Assembly (NCBI GenBank): GCA_002342585.1
Contig: DDQG01000015.1
Coordinates: 89,956 to 134,749, forward strand
Origin: Prevotellaceae bacterium UBA2448
GTDB taxonomy: Bacteria > Bacteroidota > Bacteroidia > Bacteroidales > Bacteroidaceae
Length of the DNA stretch: 44,794 nt
Direction of reading: 5' to 3'
Within the stretch, counting starts at the first letter, position 1; each line of letters starts with the position of its first letter. Below are positions 1 through 7,760 of this stretch, piece by piece. The position numbers and the translations under genes are program-made. The notes under the pieces were generated by a model. The model did not search any database. It was not told the origin of the DNA and saw only the letters and a list, made by a program, of their open reading frames with translations.

Positions 1-50
1 ACAAGGCCTAAAAAGAGTCAACCAAAATCAGGAAAAGACAAAATTGTCTT

Positions 51-210
51 CAGTTGACAGTTGACAGTTTTTTAGGGAGTAGGTATATGAACAGAAAGAG
101 AAAAGTGTTAAAAAATAAATTATTATATATATAATATATATTATATATATAATAAAATTTTTGTTACCATACTTTTTAGTGCTCATGAGAAAACTGTCAA
201 CTGTCAACTG
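51..210. repeat. 20-bp perfect inverted repeat around an AT-rich core
   Basis: Positions 51-70 are the exact reverse complement of 191-210. Each arm is built of the heptamer CAGTTGA (or its complement) repeated almost three times. The roughly 120-base spacer holds the 36-bp palindrome at 120-155. The structure could fold into a long cruciform or hairpin. It lies directly upstream of the promoter at 273-305. I see no transposase and no flanking target duplication. Confidence 0.8.
120..155. repeat. 36-bp perfect AT-only palindrome
   Basis: All 36 bases are A or T and the block equals its own reverse complement. It sits near the middle of the inverted repeat 51-210. A similar AT stretch starts at the last bases of the window (44779-44794), at the matching place relative to the second, inverted promoter module. 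Possible roles are extrusion as a cruciform or an AT-rich upstream element; neither is shown. Confidence 0.85.
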
Positions 211-272
211 TCAACGCATAAGCATACTAAAATTATGAGCGTGCTTTTTAGCGTGTCTTTTTTGGCATTTTA

Positions 273-305
273 TTTGCAAACCGCCCCTTTCATGTCGTAT
301 CTTTG
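273..305 (+). promoter_or_regulatory. Bacteroidetes-type promoter of the HU-like leader, copy 1
   Basis: TTTG at 273-276 and TATCTTTG at 298-305 are separated by 21 bases, matching the -33/-7 consensus of Bacteroidetes primary sigma factors. The expected start is about 312, giving a leader of some 180 bases before the ATG at 491. The inverted copy at 44616-44648 has the same boxes and the same spacing, and both copies read TTTG-C/G-AAACCG at the -33 box. Confidence 0.8.
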
Positions 306-490
306 CATTGGCAAAACAAAAGAAAAATTGCCTCGCGCGCACAGGAAATTTTTTTCGTGTGCACACGAAAAAAAACGAAGGACGAAAGACGAAGGACGAA
401 AGACGAGCCATCCGGAGGGCAAGTCAATAACCAATAACCCATAACCAATAAACAATTTTATTAACCACAACACAAAAACAAAGTAAAACT
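306..490 (+). promoter_or_regulatory. Structured, repeat-rich 5' leader
   Basis: The leader contains, in order: a GC-rich CGCGCGC patch near 334; a perfect 26-bp palindrome at 349-374 centred on CGTGTGCACACG with T and A runs outside; four heptamers at 377-404 alternating GAAGGAC and GAAAGAC; and five heptamers at 425-459 related to CAATAAC. It then runs into the short ORF at 491. The same order of elements appears on the minus strand at 44494-44615, so the leader is a conserved module. Its function is unknown; a hairpin-based attenuator or an RNA thermometer-like leader is conceivable. Confidence 0.6.
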
Positions 491-523
491 ATGGCACTTA
501 AAGTAAAAGCAAAAGATTTTTAA
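491..523 (+). pseudogene. 10-codon remnant of an HU-like DNA-binding protein gene
   Basis: ATG at 491 opens a frame encoding MALKVKAKDF followed by TAA at 521. From memory, MALKVKA is how many Bacteroides/Prevotella histone-like HU-related proteins (about 150-200 residues) begin. The frame has a strong promoter and long leader but stops after ten codons, and no HU-like coding sequence follows before lptD. I infer a truncated gene. The alternative is a deliberate short leader peptide upstream of lptD. Confidence 0.5.
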
Positions 524-597
524 AGGAAATTATTATAAATAATTTAGGTTGAAGGTTAATTTTTATGTTTTATAGACGAAATGTGAGGATTTATGCG

Positions 598-605
598 TAA
601 CTTCG
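598..605 (+). promoter_or_regulatory. Probable -7 box for lptD
   Basis: TAACTTCG lies 21 bases before the TTG start of lptD and fits TAnnTTTG with one mismatch. The same octamer is used at 19050-19057, where a -33 TTTG is also present. No good TTTG occurs 19-21 bases upstream here, so the call rests on the -7 box and its position. Confidence 0.4.
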
Positions 606-626
606 TGCCGATTTTAAGAAGTTGAT

Positions 627-3626
627 TTGAGAATCAGACAATATATACTGGTACTGTTGTTGCTTGCCTTAGCCTCATTTTCTATGTTCGGCTTTGGTGG
701 TTTTTTTGTTGGGCGGTCTCCAATCGGAGACGGTTCAGCTGATTCCGTGAGCCGTTCACAACCGGAATATTCTGCTCTGAAGAAGATGTTTAATGCTAAG
801 GCGGACACGACAAAGAAACCAACGGATATTGACCTGAAAGCTGACTCGGTGAAGCGGTTGTCGGATAGGATTCTCGACGAACTGGGTATCAGCAAGGATA
901 GTTTGGCACAGATGGATTCAATTTCGCTCGCTGCCCTCGATTCGCTGATGGATGCTTACGAGGTGAAGCAGACGAGGAAGGCTGTGCAGTGGAACGATTC
1001 GATTGCTGCTGCTGAGGATTCGATTAAGGCAAGTAAGAAAGATCCCCCACTCGATGCACCTGTGGTTTATACAGCAAACGACTCTGTGGTGTTCATAATG
1101 GGTGAGAAGAACGCTATCCTGTATGGTGATGCGCAGGTGAACTATACGAATATAGAACTGAATTCGGAGGAGATTAAGATGAATATGGACAGTTCGGTGG
1201 TGCACGCTATAGGTGCTGTGGATTCGCTGGGTAAGCTGTACGGCACTCCGATTTTTAAGGAGGGAGATGATACATACGAGTCGGAGACTATGTCGTATAA
1301 TTTCAAGACGAAGAAGGGTTTCATCACGAATGTATATACTCAGCAGGAGGACGGATACCTGACGAGTGAGGAGTCGAAGAAGGGACAGGATGATGACCTC
1401 TACTTGAGACACGGACGATATACGACCTGTGACGAGGAACACCCGCACTTCTACATTGCTCTGAGTCGTGCGAAGGTGCACACAGGTAAGAGTGTGTTCT
1501 CAGGTCCTGCCTGGCTCGTTGTGGAGGATGTGCCCCTACCCCTCGCCATTCCATTTGCTTACTTCCCCTTCACGAGCAAGTATTCATCTGGCATCATCAT
1601 GCCTACCTATGGTGACGAATCGACCAGAGGTTTCTATCTGCGCGACGGTGGTTATTATTTTGCCATCAACGATAATGTGGACCTCAGACTGACAGGAGAA
1701 ATATTCACTAAGGGTTCGTGGGGAGTCGGTGCCCAATCGACCTATAAGAAGAGGTATAAGTACTCGGGTAATGTGTATTTCAACTACCAGGTGACAAAGG
1801 AGGGTGAGAAGAATATGGCTGACTATAGTGTAGTGAAAAACTTCAAGCTGCAATGGAATCACCAGCAAGACCCGAAGGCAAGTCCTAACAGTAATTTCTC
1901 GGCAAGTGTGAACTTCGCCACACAGAGTTACGAAAAGAATAACCTGACTTCGCTCTATAATCCTACTTCGTATTCGCAGAGTACCAGAACTTCTTCTGTA
2001 AGTTATTCGCATACCTTCCCGAAGATTGGTCTGTCGATTTCGACTTCTATGAACATTTCGCAGAATATGCGCGACTCTACTCTCGCCGTTACTCTCCCTA
2101 CTCTGTCTATCTCGGTAAGCCGATTCTATCCGTTCAAGAGAAAGAAGATGGCTGGCAAGGAACGCTGGTATGAGAAGATTGCTATGTCATACACTGGTGC
2201 ACTCCAGAACAGCATTACGACAAAGGAAAATAAGATTCTGAAGTCGAACCTCATCAAGGACTGGAATAACGGTATGCGCCACAGCATTCCTATCAGTGCA
2301 TCGTTTACTGTGCTGAAGTATATCAATGTGACTCCGTCGGTAAACTACACAGAAAGATGGTACACCCATAAGGTGAAACAGGACTGGGACCGCGAGAATC
2401 AGAAGGTGGTTAGGGATACTATCTGGGGCTTTAACCGCGTGTTTGACTTCAATACAAGTTTGGCATTCAACACAAAACTGTATGGTTTCTACAAACCGAA
2501 CAGAAAGATTTTCGGAGATAAGATTCAGATGGTACGACATGTGTTCTCGCCTTCTGTGAGCTTGAGTTGGGCACCTGACTTCGGAGCTTCGATGTGGGGA
2601 TATTACGATACTTATACGAAGACAGACACGCAGGGTAATGTGACTCTGGTGAACTATTCTCCTTATGCAGGATCTATGTACGGAGTGCCGGGGCAGGGTA
2701 AGACAGGAAGTGTGAGCTTCGACGTTTCGAACAACATAGAAATGAAGATTAAGTCGGACAAGGATACTACAGGTATAAAGAAAATCAGTATCATCGACGA
2801 ACTGGGTGCGAACATTTCGTACAATATGGCTGCCACACGACAACAGTGGAGTAACCTGAATACACGAATACGTCTGAAGTACGGTAAGTTCACCTTCAAT
2901 ATGGCTGCTGTGTTTGCTACCTATGCATATGAGTTTGACAAAAACGGAAACGTTGTTGTGGGTGACAAAACAGAATGGTCGTACGGACGATTCGGACGTT
3001 TCCAGGGAACCAGCAAGAATATATCCTATTCGTTCAATAACCAAAGTTTCAAGAAGTTTAAGGAGGCTATAGGCAGACTATTCGGCGGCAAGAAGTATGA
3101 AGACGAGGAGGAAAAGAAAAACGAGGAGAAAGAGGAAGCTACCGAAAGCGAAAACCCAAACGACGACCAGAACGATAGCAAGCTGAAGAGTCGTCGCAGA
3201 CAGAAGAACCAAAAGGAGGATACGAGCGGACTGGACGAGGACGGATATATGAAGTTTAACCTGCCTTGGTCGTTCAGTATTTCGTATGGTATCAATATGG
3301 CGGAGGACCGTTCGGCAGACATAAACATAAAGACTATGCGCTATCCGTATAAGTTCACCCATAACCTGAACTTCTCGGGAAGCATAAAACTGTCGAGCAA
3401 CTGGAATATCAGTGCTTCGTCGGGATGGGACTTCACAAGACATAAGATTTCAATGACTACAGTAAACATCTCACGCGACATGCACTGTTTCAACATGACT
3501 TGCGGACTGGTGTTCGGTACGTTCACATCGTATAATATCACTCTGAGAGCTAACGCAACTGCTCTCACCGATGCACTGAAGTATGATAAGAAGAGTTCGT
3601 ACTCAAGTTCGATAAAATGGTATTGA
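627..3626 (+). CDS. lptD: LPS-assembly outer-membrane protein LptD
   Basis: This protein (999 residues) would insert lipopolysaccharide into the outer leaflet of the outer membrane. Residues 1-22 form a signal peptide. Residues about 150-270 resemble the OstA/LptA-like periplasmic jellyroll. The remainder is rich in alternating aromatic and polar residues, ending in WY, as in a C-terminal beta-barrel. The start is TTG at 627: an in-frame stop lies at 615 and the next ATG would remove most of the signal peptide. Only three cysteines are present: C268 in the N-terminal part, and C954 and C959 near the C-terminus. This suits the N-to-C disulfide known in LptD. A highly charged stretch at about 820-870 (Glu-rich, then Arg/Lys-rich) probably forms a loop. 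It is followed by ruvX after a heptamer-repeat spacer. Confidence 0.85.
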   Translation: MRIRQYILVLLLLALASFSMFGFGGFFVGRSPIGDGSADSVSRSQPEYSALKKMFNAKADTTKKPTDIDLKADSVKRLSDRILDELGISKDSLAQMDSISLAALDSLMDAYEVKQTRKAVQWNDSIAAAEDSIKASKKDPPLDAPVVYTANDSVVFIMGEKNAILYGDAQVNYTNIELNSEEIKMNMDSSVVHAIGAVDSLGKLYGTPIFKEGDDTYESETMSYNFKTKKGFITNVYTQQEDGYLTSEESKKGQDDDLYLRHGRYTTCDEEHPHFYIALSRAKVHTGKSVFSGPAWLVVEDVPLPLAIPFAYFPFTSKYSSGIIMPTYGDESTRGFYLRDGGYYFAINDNVDLRLTGEIFTKGSWGVGAQSTYKKRYKYSGNVYFNYQVTKEGEKNMADYSVVKNFKLQWNHQQDPKASPNSNFSASVNFATQSYEKNNLTSLYNPTSYSQSTRTSSVSYSHTFPKIGLSISTSMNISQNMRDSTLAVTLPTLSISVSRFYPFKRKKMAGKERWYEKIAMSYTGALQNSITTKENKILKSNLIKDWNNGMRHSIPISASFTVLKYINVTPSVNYTERWYTHKVKQDWDRENQKVVRDTIWGFNRVFDFNTSLAFNTKLYGFYKPNRKIFGDKIQMVRHVFSPSVSLSWAPDFGASMWGYYDTYTKTDTQGNVTLVNYSPYAGSMYGVPGQGKTGSVSFDVSNNIEMKIKSDKDTTGIKKISIIDELGANISYNMAATRQQWSNLNTRIRLKYGKFTFNMAAVFATYAYEFDKNGNVVVGDKTEWSYGRFGRFQGTSKNISYSFNNQSFKKFKEAIGRLFGGKKYEDEEEKKNEEKEEATESENPNDDQNDSKLKSRRRQKNQKEDTSGLDEDGYMKFNLPWSFSISYGINMAEDRSADINIKTMRYPYKFTHNLNFSGSIKLSSNWNISASSGWDFTRHKISMTTVNISRDMHCFNMTCGLVFGTFTSYNITLRANATALTDALKYDKKSSYSSSIKWY

Positions 3627-3627
3627 T

Positions 3628-3659
3628 AATTCATAATGCATAATTCATAATGCATAATT
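3628..3659 (+). repeat. 14-bp (2 x 7) tandem repeat in the lptD-ruvX gap
   Basis: The unit AATTCATAATGCAT occurs twice, followed by a partial third copy. It starts two bases after the lptD stop and fills almost the whole gap to ruvX. The unit is two related heptamers, AATTCAT and AATGCAT, the same period as at 15334, 36593 and 38990. Confidence 0.85.
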
Positions 3660-3674
3660 TGAAGATTACGTCAA

Positions 3675-4094
3675 ATGAGAATATTATCCATAGACTACGG
3701 GAAGAAGAGGACAGGCATTGCGGTGACTGACCCTATGCAGATTATAGCTAACGGTCTGGAGACGGTGGAGACGAAGGATTTGGAGGTTTTCCTGAAGGCT
3801 TATATGGAGAAGGAGGAAGTGGAAACTATCGTGGTGGGTTACCCAAGACAGTTGGACGGTGAGGACTCGGAGAATATGAAACGAATCACTCCGTTTGTGA
3901 ACAGACTGCGGAAGTTGTATCCGGAGAAGAAGATAGAGATGTATGACGAGAGGTTCACATCGGTGCTTGCACACAAGGCTATGCTTGCATCGGGCATAGG
4001 AAAGAAAGCCAGACAGGATAAGGCTCTGGTGGACAAAATCTCGGCTACCATCATACTGCAAGAATTTTTAGAATGTAAGAAAAACTTGATATAA
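3675..4094 (+). CDS. ruvX: Putative pre-16S rRNA nuclease / Holliday junction resolvase homologue (YqgF/RuvX)
   Basis: The 139-residue protein is the usual size for the YqgF family of RNase H-like nucleases, which trim pre-16S rRNA in E. coli and were once proposed as Holliday junction resolvases. It opens with the family's first acidic motif, SIDYGKKRTGIA (D7). It has VVGYP-LDG in the middle and DERFTS, and ends with DKISATIILQEFL, which carries the last catalytic aspartate. It is cytoplasmic. The def start lies one base after its stop, so the two are co-translated or tightly coupled. Confidence 0.92.
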   Translation: MRILSIDYGKKRTGIAVTDPMQIIANGLETVETKDLEVFLKAYMEKEEVETIVVGYPRQLDGEDSENMKRITPFVNRLRKLYPEKKIEMYDERFTSVLAHKAMLASGIGKKARQDKALVDKISATIILQEFLECKKNLI

Positions 4095-4095
4095 T

Positions 4096-4650
4096 ATGGT
4101 TTTACCAATGTACATTTTCGGACAACCTGTACTGAGACAAGTTGCCGACGAAGTAGAAAAGGACTACCCTAACCTGAAGGAACTGATTAAGAATATGTTT
4201 GAAACCCTCAGAAATTCGGAGGGTGTAGGACTTGCAGCACCACAGGTAGGACTGCCCATCAGACTGTTTATCGTGGATTTGGATTGCATCAGCGAGGATC
4301 ATCCTGAGTTCAAGGGTTATCTGAAGACTTTCATCAATCCTGAGATTGTTGAGTTGAGCCAGGAACAGGTGTCGTTTGAAGAAGGATGTCTGTCGGTGCC
4401 TGGTATCCACGAGAGTGTGAAACGTCCGAAACGTGTATTGCTGAACTACCTGGATGAAGACTTCAACGAACACGAAGAGTGGTTTGATGAGTTTCCTGCA
4501 AGAGTGATTCAGCACGAGAACGACCACCTGGACGGTAAGATGTTTGTTGACCATCTGGGTCCGCTGCGTAAACAAATGCTCAAGTCGAAACTTGTAGCTA
4601 TGACAAAGAACAAGTTCAGCGCTTCGTATAAATGCAAGCCAAACAAATAG
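4096..4650 (+). CDS. def: Peptide deformylase
   Basis: This enzyme removes the N-formyl group from new polypeptides using a metal ion. All three family motifs are present: GVGLAAPQVG at residues 43-52, EEGCLSVPG with metal ligand C98, and QHENDHLDG with ligands H140 and H144 and catalytic E141. The length (184 residues) is normal. It begins one base after ruvX. Its last 19 bases overlap the start of the secreted TPR gene at 4632, so ruvX, def and the TPR gene form one operon, probably with lptD. Confidence 0.96.
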   Translation: MVLPMYIFGQPVLRQVADEVEKDYPNLKELIKNMFETLRNSEGVGLAAPQVGLPIRLFIVDLDCISEDHPEFKGYLKTFINPEIVELSQEQVSFEEGCLSVPGIHESVKRPKRVLLNYLDEDFNEHEEWFDEFPARVIQHENDHLDGKMFVDHLGPLRKQMLKSKLVAMTKNKFSASYKCKPNK

Positions 4651-6209
4651 TATTTAGCCTGTTGCTGAGTCTGTCGTCTCTGTTGCCTGCCCAAGCGCAG
4701 ATAAACACTTCGCGAATGATAGATATAGGTCGGAATGCAATTTATTTCGACGACTATGTGTTGGCTATACACTATTTCAATCTGGTTATAAACTCAAAAC
4801 CATACCTCTACGAACCTTACTTCTACAGAGGACTGGCTAAGTTCTACCTGGACGACTTCACTGGAGCGGAATCGGACTGTTCGAAGGCTATAGAGAAAAA
4901 TCCGTTCTACCCCAACAGTTATCAGGTGAGAGGACTCGCCAGGATAAAACTGAATAAGTTGGACAAGGCTGCGGAGGACTACGGCAAAGCTGTGGAAGTG
5001 GAACCCGGAAACCGTTCGCTGTGGCATAACCTGACTATCTGTTACCTGCAAATGGACAGTATGCAAATGGCTGACTCCATCTGTGATATAATAATAAAGA
5101 AATGGCCGAAGCAGTCGGAGGGTTATACTATCAAGGGACAGATAAAGCTGGAAACTGGCGACACCATCATGGCTGAGCAGTTTATCGATAAAGCTCTGGA
5201 GGTGGACAAGTATAATGTGCCGGCAATGGTAGCTAAGGCTATGCTTCTTGTAAAGAGGGAAAACTACAAGGAGGCAGAGAGTATGTTTGACGAAGCTCTG
5301 AGGTTGCAACCGAAACATGCAGGTAACTACATAAACCGAGCTCTGTGCCGTTACCACCAGAATAATTATCGAGGAGCTATGCAGGACTATGACCAGGCTC
5401 TGTCGATAGACCCGAACAACTTCATCGGACACTATAACCGAGGACTGCTCCGAGCTAATGTGGGTGAGGATAACTTGGCGATTGAGGACTTCAATTTCAT
5501 CATCGAGAAAGACCCTGACGACATGATGGCTATCTTCAACCGCGCTACCCTACTCGATAATATCGGTGAGTATGCAGAGGCTATTCGTGACTATACTACT
5601 GTCATAAAGGAATATCCTAAGTTTCTGTACGGATATCAGAGACGAGCTGCGGCAAAACGTAAGATTGGAGATATTAACGGAGCAAGACGAGATGAAGATC
5701 ATGTGTTGAAAGAGGAGATTGCTCACCGATACGGATATGCTACAGCTACTTCGCGACAGAAAAATAAAACCAGAAAGCAGTCGGAAAGGAATATCGATGA
5801 TTACCAGAGTCTGGTGGTTGCAGACGATGAGGAAGCAACAAAACAGTACTCGAGCGAGATCAGAGGAAAGGTGCAGAACAAAAATGTGGAAACTACCCTC
5901 ATAAAACCACAGGAAAAGACTTCGAAACTGTATAACGAAGTGGCTCCCGATGATGCTATGAAGTATTTCGAAAAGGCATATGAACTGGCTCACAACGGAA
6001 ATATAGCTGAAGCCATCGTAAACCTGGATATTGCCATAAATACCAACCCTACTTTTGCTGAGGCTTACTATAACCGAGGACTGCTCAAGCTTCTTTCTGA
6101 CCAGACGGAAGCTGCCATTCAGGACTTGTCGAAAGCAGGAGAACTGGGTATCTACTCAGCTTATAATATAATAAAGAAAAACACCCGAAAACTGACTATC
6201 AAGAATTGA
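4632..6209 (+). CDS. Secreted tetratricopeptide-repeat protein
   Basis: A 525-residue protein of unknown specific role. Residues 1-23 form a signal peptide ending in AQAQ, so it is exported to the periplasm. Most of the mature part consists of TPR units of about 34 residues, recognisable by the pattern YF/YN-RGL/RA ... A--D---AI--DP (for example near residues 60-95, 230-270 and 465-500). A charged, Lys/Arg/Gln-rich linker around residues 365-430 splits the repeats into a long N-terminal and a short C-terminal array. TPR arrays are protein-binding scaffolds. The gene overlaps def by 19 bases, so its translation is probably coupled. Related proteins in the order are annotated only as TPR proteins. 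Confidence 0.8.
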   Translation: MQAKQIVFSLLLSLSSLLPAQAQINTSRMIDIGRNAIYFDDYVLAIHYFNLVINSKPYLYEPYFYRGLAKFYLDDFTGAESDCSKAIEKNPFYPNSYQVRGLARIKLNKLDKAAEDYGKAVEVEPGNRSLWHNLTICYLQMDSMQMADSICDIIIKKWPKQSEGYTIKGQIKLETGDTIMAEQFIDKALEVDKYNVPAMVAKAMLLVKRENYKEAESMFDEALRLQPKHAGNYINRALCRYHQNNYRGAMQDYDQALSIDPNNFIGHYNRGLLRANVGEDNLAIEDFNFIIEKDPDDMMAIFNRATLLDNIGEYAEAIRDYTTVIKEYPKFLYGYQRRAAAKRKIGDINGARRDEDHVLKEEIAHRYGYATATSRQKNKTRKQSERNIDDYQSLVVADDEEATKQYSSEIRGKVQNKNVETTLIKPQEKTSKLYNEVAPDDAMKYFEKAYELAHNGNIAEAIVNLDIAINTNPTFAEAYYNRGLLKLLSDQTEAAIQDLSKAGELGIYSAYNIIKKNTRKLTIKN

Positions 6210-6233
6210 TAGCAAAGAATAAGAAAAGAAGAG

Positions 6234-7724
6234 TTATTTCCGGGTTGAAATAATCTCGTAGTAACGATTTAGCGACATTCCTGCAGGCAGGAAGTCGGAA
6301 AGAATCCATTGTGTGAAATCGGGACACAATTCTATACCCAACTTCATGTAATTAGCTGCATTCTTATAATCTTTCTTGCGAAGATAGATAAATGCTTTGT
6401 AAGGATAAATCTTCTCGTATCCGTCGAAATTGACAGAAGTACGCTCTATGATATCAAGCAGTTCGAGAGCTACAGTATCCAGTTTGAAGGCAATCAGTCG
6501 GGAGGTAATCTTCAACACAGCTCCTACGACATCTTCCTGACGTTCGATATAACTGATGAACAAAGGTAGGGCTTCTTCAAACTTACCCTCAGCTAACTTA
6601 AGTGTAGCACTGAGAAGGTTGAATTCTACCTCGTCAGGAGCCAAGAGTACTGCCCTATCGATATGTTTTCGAGCCATATCGAGACGACCTAAGGCAAAGT
6701 AGAGATCTGCCATTTCGTAACAGGCACTGGCATAGTAGTCTTTGTCGGCTGAATAACGAGTGAAGAATATCTCTGCCTTCTGAAGTGCTCGAAGAGCTGC
6801 TGTATCGTTTTCGGTTTCTACGTAACAGGAAGCAAGAGCCAACTGCTGACTGCCGTCGTGAGTCTGTTTTATGTATTCTTCAATCAGAGGTGCTGCATCC
6901 TCGTAGTTTTCACGATAGATGAAACAATGAGCTTTGGTAAGCATTGCATCAATATCCTTAGGGTCGATAGCTAATGCAAATTCAACTGAGTCCATTGCAT
7001 CATTCACAAGGTTGCAGGTGAACTGAGCCGCAGAGAGGATAGTCCATCCGTGAGGGAGATATGGATTGGTTTCAAGCAAGTTGGTATAAACCTTTATAAC
7101 CATATCGTAGAGACATTCGGAACGAACTGTGTCGGCAAGAATCAGGTCACTGTCGTAATTGCCCAGCGGAGAGAAATTGACAACATAGAGTTCTATCCAA
7201 CGCTTTACTACTTCCTCGTCGTATAAGTGGTTTGGAGCAAGTTCGATGAGAGAGGTGATAACATGAATATAACTGTCACGAATGTATTCTTCTCGCTGTT
7301 CCGGATCTTCCTCTTCTTTATTGGTATTTTCTCGTTCCATGACTATCCAATCGGCAAACATCTCTTCAGCTTTTTCTGTGTTGTCGTGAAGAGCATACTG
7401 AAGTTGTGCTTTCTGATAGAGTACCTCACTAACACTGCTGCCACGAGGAATTGATTCGACTATCTGCTCTGCTTCATCAAAACGATGCAGGTAGATGTAT
7501 GCACCAGACTTAATGAGCAGAAGCTGGGGCTCATCGGGATAGATGTTAAGCCCAGTTTCCACGCATTTTATCGCATCGCTTGAGTTGTCGGAATTCATGT
7601 AGTAATCGGCAATGTCTGAATAGTCGTCAACGTCGAGATATGGAGCAATGCCTGTCTTCATCGAGTCTTCATAGACATCGAGGATTTCACGAAATTCGTC
7701 ACTGTCAAAATAGTCGTTACGCAA
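6234..7724 (-). CDS. Cytoplasmic tetratricopeptide-repeat protein
   Basis: A 496-residue protein with no signal peptide or membrane segment. TPR-type helical hairpins run along most of its length, with A--DP or P-D consensus ends near residues 45-75, 205-290 and 340-400. The start is TTG at 7724: an in-frame TAA lies 15 bases upstream, and the next ATG would remove 21 residues that look like genuine protein. It follows glnS by 36 bases on the same strand, so the two are probably co-transcribed. It converges with the secreted TPR gene, with only 24 bases between them and no obvious terminator. Its function is not known. Confidence 0.75.
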   Translation of the reverse strand: MRNDYFDSDEFREILDVYEDSMKTGIAPYLDVDDYSDIADYYMNSDNSSDAIKCVETGLNIYPDEPQLLLIKSGAYIYLHRFDEAEQIVESIPRGSSVSEVLYQKAQLQYALHDNTEKAEEMFADWIVMERENTNKEEEDPEQREEYIRDSYIHVITSLIELAPNHLYDEEVVKRWIELYVVNFSPLGNYDSDLILADTVRSECLYDMVIKVYTNLLETNPYLPHGWTILSAAQFTCNLVNDAMDSVEFALAIDPKDIDAMLTKAHCFIYRENYEDAAPLIEEYIKQTHDGSQQLALASCYVETENDTAALRALQKAEIFFTRYSADKDYYASACYEMADLYFALGRLDMARKHIDRAVLLAPDEVEFNLLSATLKLAEGKFEEALPLFISYIERQEDVVGAVLKITSRLIAFKLDTVALELLDIIERTSVNFDGYEKIYPYKAFIYLRKKDYKNAANYMKLGIELCPDFTQWILSDFLPAGMSLNRYYEIISTRK

Positions 7725-7760
7725 GGTGTTGTTTAATTATTGAATAGTCTGAAACTAATC

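Noticed and set aside
235..444. 69-codon frame across the promoter and repeat region
   Set aside because: It contains the promoter boxes and repeat units, and its composition follows the repeats rather than a protein.
377..459. CRISPR-like array
   Set aside because: The repeats are 7 bases, directly adjacent and without unique spacers; no cas gene is present.
2187..3044. 285-codon open frame on the minus strand inside lptD
   Set aside because: It lies entirely antisense to a well-supported gene, has Cys/His/Ser/Val-rich shadow composition and no promoter or recognisable motif.
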